The notes beneath the pieces are model-generated. The model saw only the letters and a list, made by a program, of their open reading frames with translations. It made no database searches and was not told the DNA's origin. A DNA stretch of 64,000 nt from Pseudozyma flocculosa PF-1 (Eukaryota > Basidiomycota > Ustilaginomycetes > Ustilaginales > Ustilaginaceae), in NCBI RefSeq assembly GCF_000417875.1, contig NW_006920879.1, positions 553,367-617,366 on the forward strand, written 5' to 3'. The translations under genes and the position numbers were made by a program. Below are positions 9,028 through 21,061 of this stretch, one piece after another. Within the stretch, counting starts at the first letter, position 1. Each line of letters starts with the position of its first letter.

Positions 9028-10838
9028 GCTGGATGGAGTCGACAGAGGGGGGGAAGAGGGATGCTCTTTGGGCGGATGGATGGTCAGGGAGGGGGGAGGG
9101 TGGACAGAGTACTGCTGGTCGTCGCTGCTGTCGTCGTCGGCGTCGCCTGCTTGATAATCGAGGGCGAAGGACTGCTGGGGTGGATGGTGGACGGGGGAAA
9201 GAGCGAGAAGGGTTGGGAGCAGGCCGTCTTGTCCTTTTGAAGGGGCGGGGCGAGGAGGGAGCCGGTTCCCAGGAAGCGGGGATGCCTCGAGGCGAGGGCG
9301 CGCGAGACGGATGGCAGGCCTGGCACCGCAGAAGGCGTACGTCGCCGTCGTCGGCGCTGCCCCCGTTCCCCTCACTACTCGCTCGCTTCCTTGCCTCGGC
9401 CCGCTGAGCCATCCGCAGCGACGAGCGAGTATGGCAGGCTGGCAGGCAGGCCGGACCAAGCTGGGAAGCAGGCAGGGGAAAGGCGGCCGGCCTGTCTGCG
9501 CAGCCAGCTCGACGTCGTCGTTGCGCACCCTGCATGATGAGGCGAGCTCGCCCGTCGATTTCGATGGAAGGGGCCCTCGAAGCAAAGGAAGGCGGGTCTA
9601 GCGGAATCGCGGCCAACCTTGACCATCGCAGCCAAGAAGACGGAGGGGCGGGGCGAGAGAGGCAGGACGGGCAGGCAGGCAGCGAGCGTCTACCGCTAGC
9701 CTGCCTGGGCGAGCATAGCCGGAAGGTGGACCCTGCGTGGCTTTGCGCTGCCTGCCTCCCTGCCTGCCCGTCTGCCCGTCTGCCTACCTCAGCTTGCCGG
9801 CCTTGCTTGGCTGCGCTGCTTCTCCGCGTCTCGACCGACGGACGACCTCCGACGTCCTCAGCTGACCACATCCAAGAAGGGGCCGGCCTGGGGTCCTTGC
9901 TTGCTTCCCTGCCTTCCCTTCTCCGCCTGCCCATTGAGTCCTGTCCAACGAAGGTCTGGACTCTGGCGAGACCATCCCGCTCGACCTGGATGACATCGAC
10001 AGCGCACGTCTGCTGCTGGTCGTTCATCTTCCCCCTGCCTTGACGGTCGTACGAGCGACAAACGACGGCCGGCGAAAGGCCACCATATGGCGGCGAGCAT
10101 GCACGACGACGGCTCGACGGAGCAGAGTAGTGACGCGGCACGGCCATCGCATACCGTGCTGGCCTGGCAACCCAAACGGGCGACGACGACGACGACGGCG
10201 TAGCCATCGGAACTGGCGCAACCGCGTGTCTGGCCAGCATAGGACCAGGCCGGATGGGGAGAGGCAGGCAGGCAGGCAGCGTCGCAACGTGTGGAGGGAA
10301 AGCCAGCCTGCGCTGGCCGGATCAGAGCTCGTGGGGAAAATCGAAATGCAGGCAGTTGGCAGCAGGCAGTTGGCAGGCAGGCAGGCGGGGCGATGACGGA
10401 ACGATGCAGAGGCGAGGCGCGCAGCCTGATCTGATCTGGTACGCACGGTCGCACGCCCGCCGGTCACCCACGATCTCGGTCGGTGCTAGCCCGCCTGCCT
10501 ACAGTAGCCTGTCTCTGACGTGCCAGACCGCGCCTTTGGGCCCGCCCGCCCGCCCATTTCATCTGTCGAAGTGGGGGGCCGTGCGCGCACAGACAGGCCA
10601 GGGATGTCCCCTCGGCACCGAGCGCCTTCGAGACTGAGCTGCCTCGGCCCGAAAGGGGGCGCGACGGGACGGCCCGCGCTGCGCACTCGCCCTGCTGCGG
10701 GTGTGAGAGCACAGATTGGGTCTTTCCTGTGGCAGCAAGCAGACGGCAGAGGCGTCGACGACGAGTTGGACTGCGATGCGATGATCCAGGCGAAGCGATA
10801 ATACAAGAAAAGTGGGGAGAGAGCATACAGACCTGCCC
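9028..10838. other. Rhodopsin upstream region with CAGGC-type repeats
   Basis: 1.8 kb between the rhodopsin start and the ceramidase stop. It is dense in GGCAGGCAGG and CCTGCCTGCC blocks (about 9430-9790 and 10260-10390). Long frames open across it are repetitive Arg/Pro/Ala/Ser reads and not credible proteins. The promoter and any light-responsive elements should lie near 9030-9300, but I recognise no specific site. Confidence 0.6.
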
Positions 10839-13822
10839 TCAGACGACGTAGAACTCCGAAGTGATGGCCATGAACTCTGCTCGGCGCCGTCGACGTGCAA
10901 GCGAGCAAGAAAAAGGAGGGGTCGAGGTCAGTATCGGTCGTAATCAAGGCTTCGCGGGGGTGTGCGACAGACCGACGGTCGCTGCGACTTACCGGAAACC
11001 TTGCCCGTGAACGGCATCTTGCGGTCGCCGTTGTAGACGATGCGGTAGAGGCCAGGCTCGGTCCAGCTCTCGATGCTCCACGAGACCTCGACCGTCGAGC
11101 TGCCCGTCAGGCCGTTGGTCCGCTTCCACCGCAGCGTCGTCGAGTGGTGCCCGTCGGTGCGCACCGTCCTCCACTCGCCGTGGTCGGCGTACCGCTGCAC
11201 CTCAAAGTAGGTGCCCTCCAGCCGCAGGTTGTTGCGCGGGTTGGCCGCGACAAAGACGGCCGTCACGTTCGACGCCTGCGACCTGACCGGCCCGTCCTCG
11301 AAGATGGCCAGCGACGCGTTGCGCCAGCGAGGCGCCGCAGCGCCCTGGACGAGAGCATCGCGGCCACGGCCGGCGACAGCGGCGGCGGATGGGGCAGGGA
11401 CCGGGTACGACAGCAGGGGCTGAGTGAGGACGTCGCCAAACTTGTGGCCGAGCGGGGCGTTGTCGTACACGACGCCCGTCTTGAGCTGGTACGACTTGTT
11501 GAGATCGACCTGCTTCCACGGCCCCTGCGGCAGGTCGCGCGCATCCTCCTTGAGCGCAGGCACGAGGCGGCGTGCAAAGACGTCGAGGTAGGCCTCGAGC
11601 GTGTGGGGGCCGAACAGCGTGCTCGCACCCTCGTACCGCTGCACGCTATACTCCTCCTCGGTCGTGATGTAGTGGCCGTACGTCGATGCGGGCCCGCTGA
11701 TCTGAAGGATGGGCTCGACGCCCTCGGGCAACAGCCCGGCCTCGGAGATCGACGCCGCCACGGCCGCCTTGAGCCTGCGGCCCGCCATCGTAGTAAACTC
11801 GCCGGGCACGACCAGAATAAAGAGCTGCCCGACCCGTAGCATCTGGACCTCGACAATCGAAGGGCCCCAGTCGTAGGGTCGGTGGATCTCGCCGACGTCG
11901 AGCAGGACCGACTTGGGCGCCTGGCACTCCTTCTGCTCCTCGGTCGGCGACTTGATAAACGCCTTGACCACGTCCCAGAACGCATTGTGGTGGTCGGTGG
12001 TGTTGCTGCCCTGGACAAAGTCGAAGGCGCCGGGGCCGTCGGTGGTGCCGCCGGCGAAGCCGTAGCCGAGCGCGGCGGGACACGTCTTGACGCGGCTGCC
12101 ATCCTTGCGGTAGACGGTATAGCGGCTCATGTCGACGTTCATCTTGACGCTCTTGACCGGGCCGCCCTCATCGATGAGCGTCAAGCTGCTATACTCGTCG
12201 CCGTCGCCGTCGCCATCGCCGCCGCCCGCAGACGCTGGGCGCGACATGATGTCCCGCGCGGCGTCCACCTGCATTCGGGCGATGATCTCGTTGGACGCAA
12301 AGTCCCAGCTGCCGGTGGGCGAGACCTCGAGCAGGGACGCGTCGCCCCAAGCAGGCCCGCGGCCGTGGCAGGTCTGCACGCGGTCTTTGCCGTGGCCGTT
12401 GTCGCAGGTGGAGTGCTTGTACTCGCAGACGGAACCGTCATCGCACCAGGCGCCCTGGGTGTTGGGGGACGTGTCGCCCACCGTCGACTGCGAGAAGCCG
12501 GCGACAAACGTCGTCTGACCGGGCATCCGGTCGGGCTCCTGCGCCGTCTCGTAGAGCAGTGCCGCCAGCCCCTTGTTGTCGGCCGAGGTCAGAGTGTTGT
12601 TCTCGTAGAGCGAGGTGCCGTGCACGGCGTACCACGAGAGGAAGCCCTTTGCCTCAGCCTGCTCGCGGGCCTCACCCTCCCCACCCTCGCTGGCGAGCTC
12701 CTCGAACTTGAGCAGGCTAAAGTCGTGGTCGAGATCGTCGCCGCCGTAGCGGTCCCGCTCCTCCTGAGGGTTCTGCTCGTAGGCGTACCTGCTGCGCTGA
12801 ATGTGCGCTTCGGGCAACCTCTTGCGTCCGAAGCTGAGGCGGGTCCGCTTGCCGTTGTAGAGCCGCTGCTCGAAATCGTCGTTGGCGCGGATCGCCGCCT
12901 GGACGGTGCCCTCGATGATGGCGTCGACGTTCTGCTTCACGACCCCCTTGGAAGTGAGAGTAGGCAGTAGCGCTGTGATGAAGCCTCCCGGTCCGGCGTG
13001 GGAGTGGGTGCCGACAAAGGCGATGTTGCGCTCGCCATAAAGGCCCGGGTACAGCTCGCGAAGTCGGTCAACGACGCCGCGGCGGACGGCGGTGTCGCCC
13101 ATGCAAATGTCCGAGTTGATGAAGATCCATCGCGAGGGCGAGCCGTCGGCGGTGGCGATGAGCTGATGCGGTGACTTGCCCGCGGCGGCGCCGAGGTCAA
13201 GCTGGCGTTGGCGGGATCCGACAGCAAAGGCGCGGGAGCGGAGACGGATGTGGAGCCCGGTATTCGTCTGGGGCATTGAGGCGTAGCCCATCATGTTGAC
13301 CTCGACGATTGGGCCAGTGATGTCTCCGACACCGAGGCCGAACATGATGCCGTCGCCCTGCATCGAAGCGACAGGCGTGCCGTCAACACTGATGGCCTGC
13401 TGGTCGACGGCGGGGCGGTGGTGGTGGTGGCTGTGGAACGAGTCGCTCCAAGGTAGCAGATTCCAGCCGGCGCGAGAGCCATCGGCGCTGCCGTCAACAA
13501 AGCAGCATGCGACGTAGAGCAGGGAAAGTGCGGCCAGTGCGGCGGCGGTCGCCTTGAGGACGAGGATCACCTTGTCCTCCCAGTCCTCGACCCGACGCGG
13601 CGACAAAGGCCGTCGCGATGCCCGCTTCTCGTCATTGTCGCCATCATTGTCCCCAGTTTCTTCGTGCTCGAGCTTGCCGTCGAGCGGCGATTCGGCTAGC
13701 AGTGTGTCTTGGCTGTCATTATGGGGGAGGGCTGCATACCGCGGAGCGGCGTGCGGGTGCACTGTGGCGTAAGGATTCTCCGGGGTATCGCTCTGCGGCA
13801 CGGACTGGTATGCTGATGGCAT
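10839..13822 (-). CDS. Neutral ceramidase with N-terminal membrane anchor
   Basis: The first exon is 13822-10993; a terminal 38-nt exon at 10876-10839 completes the C-terminus (about 955 residues). Neutral ceramidases hydrolyse ceramide to sphingosine and fatty acid at the cell surface or in the secretory pathway. Seen: a roughly 84-residue polar N-tail, one membrane span at about 85-108 (type II anchor, no cleavable signal), the family start GVGDITGPI, the zinc-site motif THSHAGPGGF, and the nucleophile motif GDTSPN with Ser452. The C-terminal Ig-like region ends in ITSEFYVV only after splicing; without it the frame runs into unrelated sequence. The last intron has GTAAGT and a NAGNAG acceptor, so start 10879 (one extra Ala) is equally possible. 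Confidence 0.92.
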
Positions 13823-15078
13823 AGCAGGGTCTAGGCGCGGGAAGGAGGGCCTTGTCAGCTTGCTTGAGAAAGAGCGTCGCTGGGCCGTCAGTGAGGCGAG
13901 AGGGGTGTCGAGTGGCGGGAGGATGGAGGAGTGGGTGCGCTAGGTCATGGAAATCGTTGCCGTCGTTCGTGCGTACTGTCGTTCCAATGTCGTCGAGGTG
14001 GCGAGGAGAGGAGATGGTGGTGCCGACGTGAGACGCTGTTTGTCCTTGTTCCTCGTTCCTTTTATCGGTCGAGAATCCGAGTGGTGGCAGCAGGGTGGTG
14101 GTGGTGAGGAGGAGTGGCGGAGCAGGCCAGAGGGCCTCCCAGAGACGGCGGGCGATGCCCAGGGTCCGCCTGCTTGGGGCTCGACGGAGCGCAGGCAGAC
14201 GGGCAGGGGCGCCGGGTGGAGAGAAGCGAGAGCGAGGCAGGCCGAGGCAGGCTTGGGATCAGAGGGACGGCGCAGCCTCGCCCCCGCACGCGACGCTGGC
14301 CCGGGTTTTGGCATGCCATTTTCGACGCCTTTTTCGGCGCGCGACGACTCGGCGAGCAGGCGATGCTGGCCGCAGCACCTATGTCGACCTCGAGGCCATC
14401 GTCGAGTGTAAAGCAGGGCAGCAGCGAACGCCATGTTCGAGTACCGATCGGGCCTGCTCATGTGACTGGGACAGCGGCCAGCTCGGGGCGGTTCTCATCG
14501 TCGTCGGATCGGCCTTTTGGCGAGCGACCCCTATTGCGCTCAAACAGGCAAGCAAAAGGCGACGCGGGTAGGCGCGGCTCAGCCATCCTGATTCCATCCC
14601 GACCTGGACCCTCGGAACGCCATCGACGAGCAGCTACAGAGACTCTGCTGCTGCTGTCGCGCGCTCGCTCGTCTTGAGCGACTGCCACAGGTGGTTCCGG
14701 TGATCCCCTCCGCCACTCCATTCCGTTTCCGTTTTGGCACGCATCGCTCGCGTGACCGAGGCCGAGCACGGGTGTCATCGACAAGGTCGTTATGTATATC
14801 GGATCTCGAGCCTCGAACCTATACGGTCACAGCGAGAGGTGGTGGGAATGTGGAAAACGAATGGAAAGCAGACCAAGCTCGGTTGGCGCAGGATCCTCCC
14901 TGAAGTGTCCGAGCCTGGGCAGAGCAGCGGATCCACCGCCAGCCCAACGACGGAGGCGTTCCAGGCTCCTGCCCCGCATCTCCTCAAGTCTCTCAGCTCT
15001 CTTTCTCTTGAGGCCCTGGCGGCACCGCGCCTCAACTCACGTCTCGTCCCGAGGCCCCTGCTCGATGATCTCTCAGGC
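13823..15078. other. Intergenic region upstream of ceramidase
   Basis: 1.26 kb containing the ceramidase promoter and the 3' flank of the CBS/PB1 gene. Open frames here are low-complexity Ala/Arg/Gly reads. No gene is supported. Confidence 0.6.
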
Positions 15079-17601
15079 TCACCGAGAGTTGCCGCCACCG
15101 CGGGTCACGACAACGGCCGCCAGCACGGCGACGCCGAGGAAGCCGATCGCGGCGGGAAGGGCGAGCTCCTTCGGCAGCACGCCAAAGAGGAGCTCGTCGT
15201 CGTCGCCGCCCTTTGCACCCTTCTTCGACTTTCGCTTGACTGGCGTCGCCTCGGCCTCCTCACCGAGCTCCTTCTCCTCCTCCTCTTGCACGCTCTGCAA
15301 TTGCGCCTCGGCCGCCTCGCGCTGCCTGCGCTTGTTGGCTGCGCCGCTGCTCTGCAGCGACTGGGCGCTGCCGTTGGCGGCTGTTGCGCTGGCGCTGGCG
15401 CGAGCCGCGGCCTCCTCCCAGCCGCGCCCGCCCTGGAGGAGCAAGACGACGCGGTCCCTGCCCTGCTTGCGCGCCACCTTGACGGCATCCTGGACGTCGC
15501 CGTCGGCCGTGATCAGCACCACGTCGTCCTCGTCGTCGGTGTAGGCGAGCTGGAAGTCGTTCGGATCGGGAGTCTCGATCGAGGAGCTCGCCGCGACGCC
15601 GTTGGCCTGGCCACCATCCTCGGCGGCGGTGCCGTCGGCCGATGCAGTGGTGGCGACGGTGGAAGCGGTGGCGGGGTCGAAAAAGGGGTCTCCGCCCAGC
15701 TTGATGCAGACAATCTCGCGGATGGTCTCGTAGCTGTCGTATCGCGCCTGGAAGCGGTGGGTGCGGCCGCTCGGCGTGACAAACTTGAAGAGGTAGGTGC
15801 CGTCGTCGGTCTCGACTGCGGCGGCGACCTGTTGGCCGACGACGGATCCGCCGTCATCGCCGTTGAGTGGCATCCCAACGGCGCTGGCGCTGTCGTTGGG
15901 GTGCAGGTCGCTGCTGAGGTCGCCAACGAAGCCGGACTTGGACGGTGTACCAGGAATGTCGAATTGGCTCTCCGATTGGCGCACGCTGCCGCTGACGGCG
16001 CTCTCGTCGTCGCCGTGGTTGCTCGTCGTCTGTCCAAAGCTGTTCCAGAAGCGGTTCCACATGGGGCCGCCAGCTGAGCCGTCGCTGCTGGCCTCGTCGT
16101 TCATGCTGTTGATCTGCTCGAGGGTGGCGTAGGTGAGCTTGAGCACGTCGACGACGCCGACCAGGCGCGCGTCGGTGTCGACGACGGGCAGGTTGAGGTA
16201 GCGTCCGTCGTGCATCTTGCGCAGAGCCTCCTGGATCGTCAGCGAGGGAGGGGCCGTGTCCGGGTGCGGCGTCATGACGCGGACGACGCTGCAGGTCTTG
16301 GGGTCGAGGCCGGCAGCGATCACGCGCAGCACGACATCCTTGCTGGTAAAGATGCCGGCAATCTTGCCGGTGACGGCCCCGCCCGAGCCAATCTGCCCGG
16401 TGCCTGGACCGCCGGAGCTCTCCATGACGCAGACGGCGGTGGTGTGGTGCTCCTTCATCAGCCGGGCCGCCTCGCGGACCGTGGTGCGGACACCGACGCA
16501 GCACGGCAGCGTCCGGGAGTCGAGGATGCTGGCAATGTCGGGGATGCTCATCTTGGTCCGCAGCGCCTCGATGTACTGCAGCATGGCCTGCTGCGGTCCG
16601 GCCGAGCCACCCCACTCGCTCTGCACGCCCTCGAGGGCGTTGTAGAGCTTCTGTGAGGAGCCGTGGGCGCGCTCGAGCTTCTCGAGGGCCTCGTAGAAGA
16701 CCTTGGCGATGTCGAGCAGTCCGACGACATCACCGTCCTCGTTGCAGACGGGAAGGTGGCGGAAGCCTCGGGTGACCATCGTGTTGAGCGCCTCGGTGGC
16801 GCTGGTCGTGTCGCGCGTGACCATGGGCGAGCGGGTCATGATGGCGCTGACGGGCGTGTTGCGAGCGTCGAGGCCAGCAGAGACGACCTGCAGGGAGCGC
16901 GCGACGAGCAAGGGCACGGCAGCGGCTGGTCAGCGTATGGTGCGAGCTGGTGCGGCGTGCGGCCAAGGGAGAGCTGCAGGTGGGCGGAGACATACCCTGA
17001 AGGCCAGGTCCTTTGCGGTAAAGATTCCGGCGAGGTGCTCTTCATCGTCGACGACGAGGACGCAGTCGGTGCGCTTGGCAGCGCAGAGCTGACTGGCATC
17101 GGCGACGCTGATCGACTGCGGGACGGTGAGGGCGGGGAGCGGACGGAGGGCCGAGACGGTGCCGGCGGCTGCGGGGGGCCGGGTGGGCTTGCGGCGCCTA
17201 GACACGGGCGTGGCGGGCTTGCCCGCTTTTCGCTGCAGCTCGCCTTCGATCTTTTTGCGGATCGCCTGGAACGGTGAAGCAGCGGAGAGGGAGGATGGAA
17301 AAGGAGCAGGTGAGCGGACGGGTATGGGTCGATTAAGAGCGAGCTCTTCTGTGTCAGCTTCACTCACCTCGTCGCGCTTTGACTGGCGCTTGCGGGTGTC
17401 GGTCGCCTCGCTGCTGAGCGGCGAGTTGCGGTAGCCGCTGATGGAGCTCATGTCTTTGATGGGCGTCGACGTGGAGAGGGGGCGGGACGGTAGGTTTGAG
17501 GACTGCGAGGCCTGGAGGGGCGTGGGCGAGGGCGAGGGCGAGGGCGACTCTGGACGATCGTCGGGATGGTAGTGCCGGCTGGGGACGGGGATGCGCGACA
17601 T
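15079..17601 (-). CDS. CBS-domain/PB1-domain protein with C-terminal membrane anchor
   Basis: Three exons (17601-17368, 17265-16996, 16887-15079) give 770 residues, all junctions in phase 0. Order: a Ser/Pro-rich N-terminus, four CBS motifs in two tandem pairs (about 100-240 and 300-440; e.g. FTAKDLAFR, GLLDIAKVFYEAL, FTSKDVVLRVIAAGLDP, GVVDVLKLTY), a PB1-like region from about 529 (YLFKFVTPSGRTHRFQA, later DDVVLITADGD), a charged linker, and a single hydrophobic segment at about 743-762 close to the C-terminus. The layout matches the fungal family that includes S. pombe Mug70. CBS pairs usually bind adenine nucleotides. The C-terminal span suggests a tail-anchored protein. Its molecular role is not established. 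Confidence 0.88.
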
Positions 17602-18325
17602 GCGCAGCGCTGGCTGGTTGGACTAGGCGATGATGGTAGCGATGACGATGGTGCAGAAGGACGACGAGGCTACGTAGCTGTTGTGAAGGACAGGCAGGGC
17701 GAGGTGAGCCAGAGCAGCCGGGCGAAGGGGTCCGTGTGGTGGCGGCAGGCAGGCAGGCAGCGTGAGACGACGAGGGAGCGGGTCCCCTCTGTAGACCTGG
17801 CTGCCGTCGGTCCCTAGCCTGGCTGCTGTTGGTCTGTGGGCGGCTGGGTGTTTATCGAAGACGGGCCCAGCACGCACGTTTGGCCTAGAAGCGGGTACCA
17901 GGGGGCATTTTTCGGCGGGCAGCCTGGCCTGGCCCAGCCTAGCGTAGCCTAGCCTGTGTGTTGGTCTCGCGGGCAGCCGCCCGCTCACGGACGAGACGAG
18001 GCCAGGCCAGGCAAAGCCAAGTTAAAGGCGAGGACCCTGACCCTGGCCGCCCAACTCGAAGCGGTGCGGATCCGGGCTCGCTTTTCCAGGTTGGCCTCTC
18101 CACCGCGCCCAGTTCCTCCACCGCTCAGCTTCCAGGACCGCCCTGTCCCGGCCACCTGTTCTGGCATCCGCAACGACGACCAGCCAACACAACACCAGGT
18201 CAGCCACAGAGTAGCCGCGCATCATCAAGAGCAAGCAGGCCGCACGCCGCAGAGCACACGTCAGCCCGAGCCTAAACCTCTCTCTTTCGACCGGACATCC
18301 GTGTGCAGACGGCGCAGTCGCGACC
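17602..18325. other. Divergent promoter region, CBS/PB1 gene and RBG1
   Basis: 724 bp between divergent start codons, with GGCAGG and GCCAGGCCAGG repeat blocks at about 17740-18010. No additional gene is seen. Confidence 0.6.
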
Positions 18326-20456
18326 ATGGGCATCATCGAGAAGATCAAGGAGCTCGAGGACGAGGTGGCAAGGACCCAGAAGAACAAGGCCACAGAGTGA
18401 GAGCATGCTCACTGCTCCCGTGCTGTAGCCGATCGAGACTTCCGCCGCCTGACATGCTAGGCTTTCTCTCCCTCTCGATCCTCGCCCACCTCGCAAACCC
18501 TAGATACCACCTTGGACAGCTCCGTGCCAAGATCGCCAAGCTACGCCATGAGCTGCTCGAACCGCCAAAAAAGTCGGGCAAGCCCGGCGAGGGCTTCGAT
18601 GTGATGAAGTCCGGAGATGCCCGCGTCGCCCTCATCGGCTTCCCGTCAGTCGGAAAGAGTAGCTTCCTCTCCCAGGTGACCGACACCAAGTCAGAGGCGG
18701 CCGCCTACGAGTTCACAACCCTCACATGTCAGCCGGTAAGCATGCCGTGCGGATTCGTCTTGCTGCACACTCACGCTCTCCGAACTGACGATCGCTGTCC
18801 TGTTTCTGCTCTCCGCCGGTCCTTGCTCCCCGCCATCCAGGGTGTCCTTGAATACGAAGGAACCAAGATCCAGATCCTCGATTTGCCCGGTATCATCGAA
18901 GGCGCCTCCGAGGGAAAAGGCCGCGGTCGACAGGTCGTCTCGGTGGCCAAGACGGCAGACATGATCCTTGTGAGTGCAGCCTGGGCGCGTCCGGTCAGAG
19001 CAAAGGGGCAGGAGCGCTGACCCTCGCCGGAACACACCCTTGACCTGGTTGGCCGCAGATGATGCTTGACGCAACGAAACCAGACAAGCAGAGGGCGCTG
19101 CTCGAGTACGAGCTGGAAGCGGTCGGAATTAGGCTCAACAAGGTCAAGCCGGATGGTGCGTTGCCGCGGCCTACGTCTCTGCGGGGCGGATCTCTACGGC
19201 TGCTGACCCGGATCGTTCACCTTCTTCCCCGATGCCCCATCGCACTTCTGCCAGTCGTGCTCAAGCGCAAGAACGCCGGAGGCATCGTCATCACAAAGGC
19301 CATGGGCCTGACGCTGACCAAGATCGACGAGAAGATGATCCGCTCGATCCTGCAAGGCTACAAGATGCACGTGAGTATTCGCACGTTGTGTCCGATTAAC
19401 CTTGTTCTCGACCACCGGCCCGGCTGACCCAGTCTTTGCCCTACCCCCTCGCTCCATCTGCGGCCGCGAAGAACACGGACGTGATGATCCGCGAAGACAT
19501 TACGGTCGACGAGTTCATCGACGTTGTGCTAGGTGAGTGGGGCGGACAGAGGCTTTCGCAGTGCTCTTGCTTCTAGTCACCTCTGACCTTCTCTCGTTGC
19601 GCATCGTCATCCTCTGCAGGCAACCGGAAGTACACGCCTTGCCTGTACGTCTACAACAAGATCGACAGCATCAGCATGGAGCAGCTCGACAAGCTGGCGC
19701 GCCAGCCCAACAGCGTCGTTATCAGCGTCACGTCCGACCTCAACATCGACTACCTCAAGGACAGGATGTGGGTGAGTGGCCCGCCGGGAGTGTGCGGTCG
19801 AGCTGCGCTTATGTCGGGGGCGAGGCGGCAGCTGAACCAGACCGGTCCGACCCTTTGAACGACCTGCAGGAGCTGCTCGGCATCAACCGAATCTACACAA
19901 AGAAGCGCGGCGAGCGTCCCGACCTGTCAGACCCATTGGTCGTCAGGAAGGGAGCGACGATCGAGCACGTGGTACGTATCGAGCGCGGCACGATCGTTCT
20001 CTGACCGCTGTCGGGCGGGCTTACCGACCGCCATGCCTTTCGTCGCGTCCAACTCGCTCCTCCTGCGCGCAGTGCCACCAAGTCCATCGAGCGCTGGTCG
20101 ACAAGTTCAAGTAGTGAGTCGTTGATCGCTTGCGCGCGCGGTCAAAGAGCCTCTTGCTGATCCGACGGCATGCCTGATCTTTCTCCCTTTCCCACAGCGC
20201 GCTCGTCTATGGAAAGAGCAGCAAGTGAGTCGATCTGGACCCGTTCCTCGCGACATCGTGATTACTTTTTACTGACCTGATGCTGCTGTGGATGTGCTCT
20301 TTCAGGTTCCCTGGGAGTCAAAAGGTGGGGCTCAACCATGTTGTGGCGGCCGACGACGTCGTCTCCATCTTTACGAGTGAGTCGAGGCGAGGTGCCGTGA
20401 TGAGCATGGTGCGACTGCCGTACTGATCGATATCCCCGCGTACGACGACAGAGTGA
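18326..20456 (+). CDS. RBG1: Developmentally regulated GTP-binding protein, Rbg1/DRG1
   Basis: Twelve coding exons: 18326-18396, 18504-18735, 18841-18969, 19059-19155, 19255-19370, 19472-19532, 19620-19771, 19870-19971, 20073-20113, 20198-20224, 20306-20376 and 20452-20456. The spliced product is 367 residues, the same length as human DRG1. It starts [20 protein letters not shown] and contains the G1 loop [10 protein letters not shown]3 DLPG and G4 NKID. The C-terminal TGS domain runs to VVSIFTK. DRG1/Rbg1 is a translation factor that works with a DFRP partner to relieve ribosome pausing. Exon 10 is only 27 nt, and the last coding exon is 5 nt (half a Lys codon plus stop). The exon 6 acceptor is AAG rather than CAG; it was chosen because it yields YKMHNTDV, matching the family. 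Confidence 0.95.
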
Positions 20457-21061
20457 TTGCGCTCCTTTTGCCGGCCCCGTGCCTGTTCTTGTATCTGTCT
20501 TTGGCTCTTGCAATGCCACGAGCCGCCGGCGATGCCGCGCATGGCTGACGGTCGAGCGGGTTGTCCGTCGCCGCGGCGGTTGTCACCTCATGCTTCCTCT
20601 TCCGCGCGGAAGAGGTGGACCAACGTAGCGAGAGAGCACGGAAGACGAACACGCACGGTAGGCAGGTGGTGTGGAGGCGGTTGCGGTTGCGTCGCGGTGG
20701 CATGACGTTGCGTGCGTTCGTGGGCGCCGTACCGTAACTCGGCCTGCGTTGCCTGGCCTGGCTGACCCTGTCGATCCGTGCCTCTGTTTGCCCTTGTAGC
20801 TTGCCTGCCGTCGGCCGCGGCCTCGGCAGAGACCCACAGGCCGCTGTCGACGGTTCGGACTGATGCCTGTTCGGCTCTAGTTGGCTTGCTTCTTTCCTGC
20901 GTCGTCCGAGCATCTGGTGAGATCCAGCGCCCCGGGCTCCATCTTCCGTCCGCTCTGCAGACGGCCACAGCGCGTCCGTAATTCCCTTCTGCTTCTTGCC
21001 CACCATCTGTTGCTCCCTGAACCTATCATCCGACCCGACCCTTCTGTAGCCCGACCCGACG
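20457..21061. other. Intergenic region RBG1-LRO1
   Basis: 605 bp holding the RBG1 3' flank and LRO1 promoter. Nothing else is recognised. Confidence 0.6.

Noticed and set aside
8681..10240. 519-codon minus-strand frame upstream of the rhodopsin
   Set aside because: It crosses the first rhodopsin exon in another frame and the CAGGC repeats. The translation is low-complexity Pro/Arg/Ser.
14734..16077. 447-codon plus-strand frame opposite the CBS/PB1 gene
   Set aside because: It is the antisense shadow of a conserved gene. Leu/Ala/Val/Gly-rich composition arises from complementing its codons.
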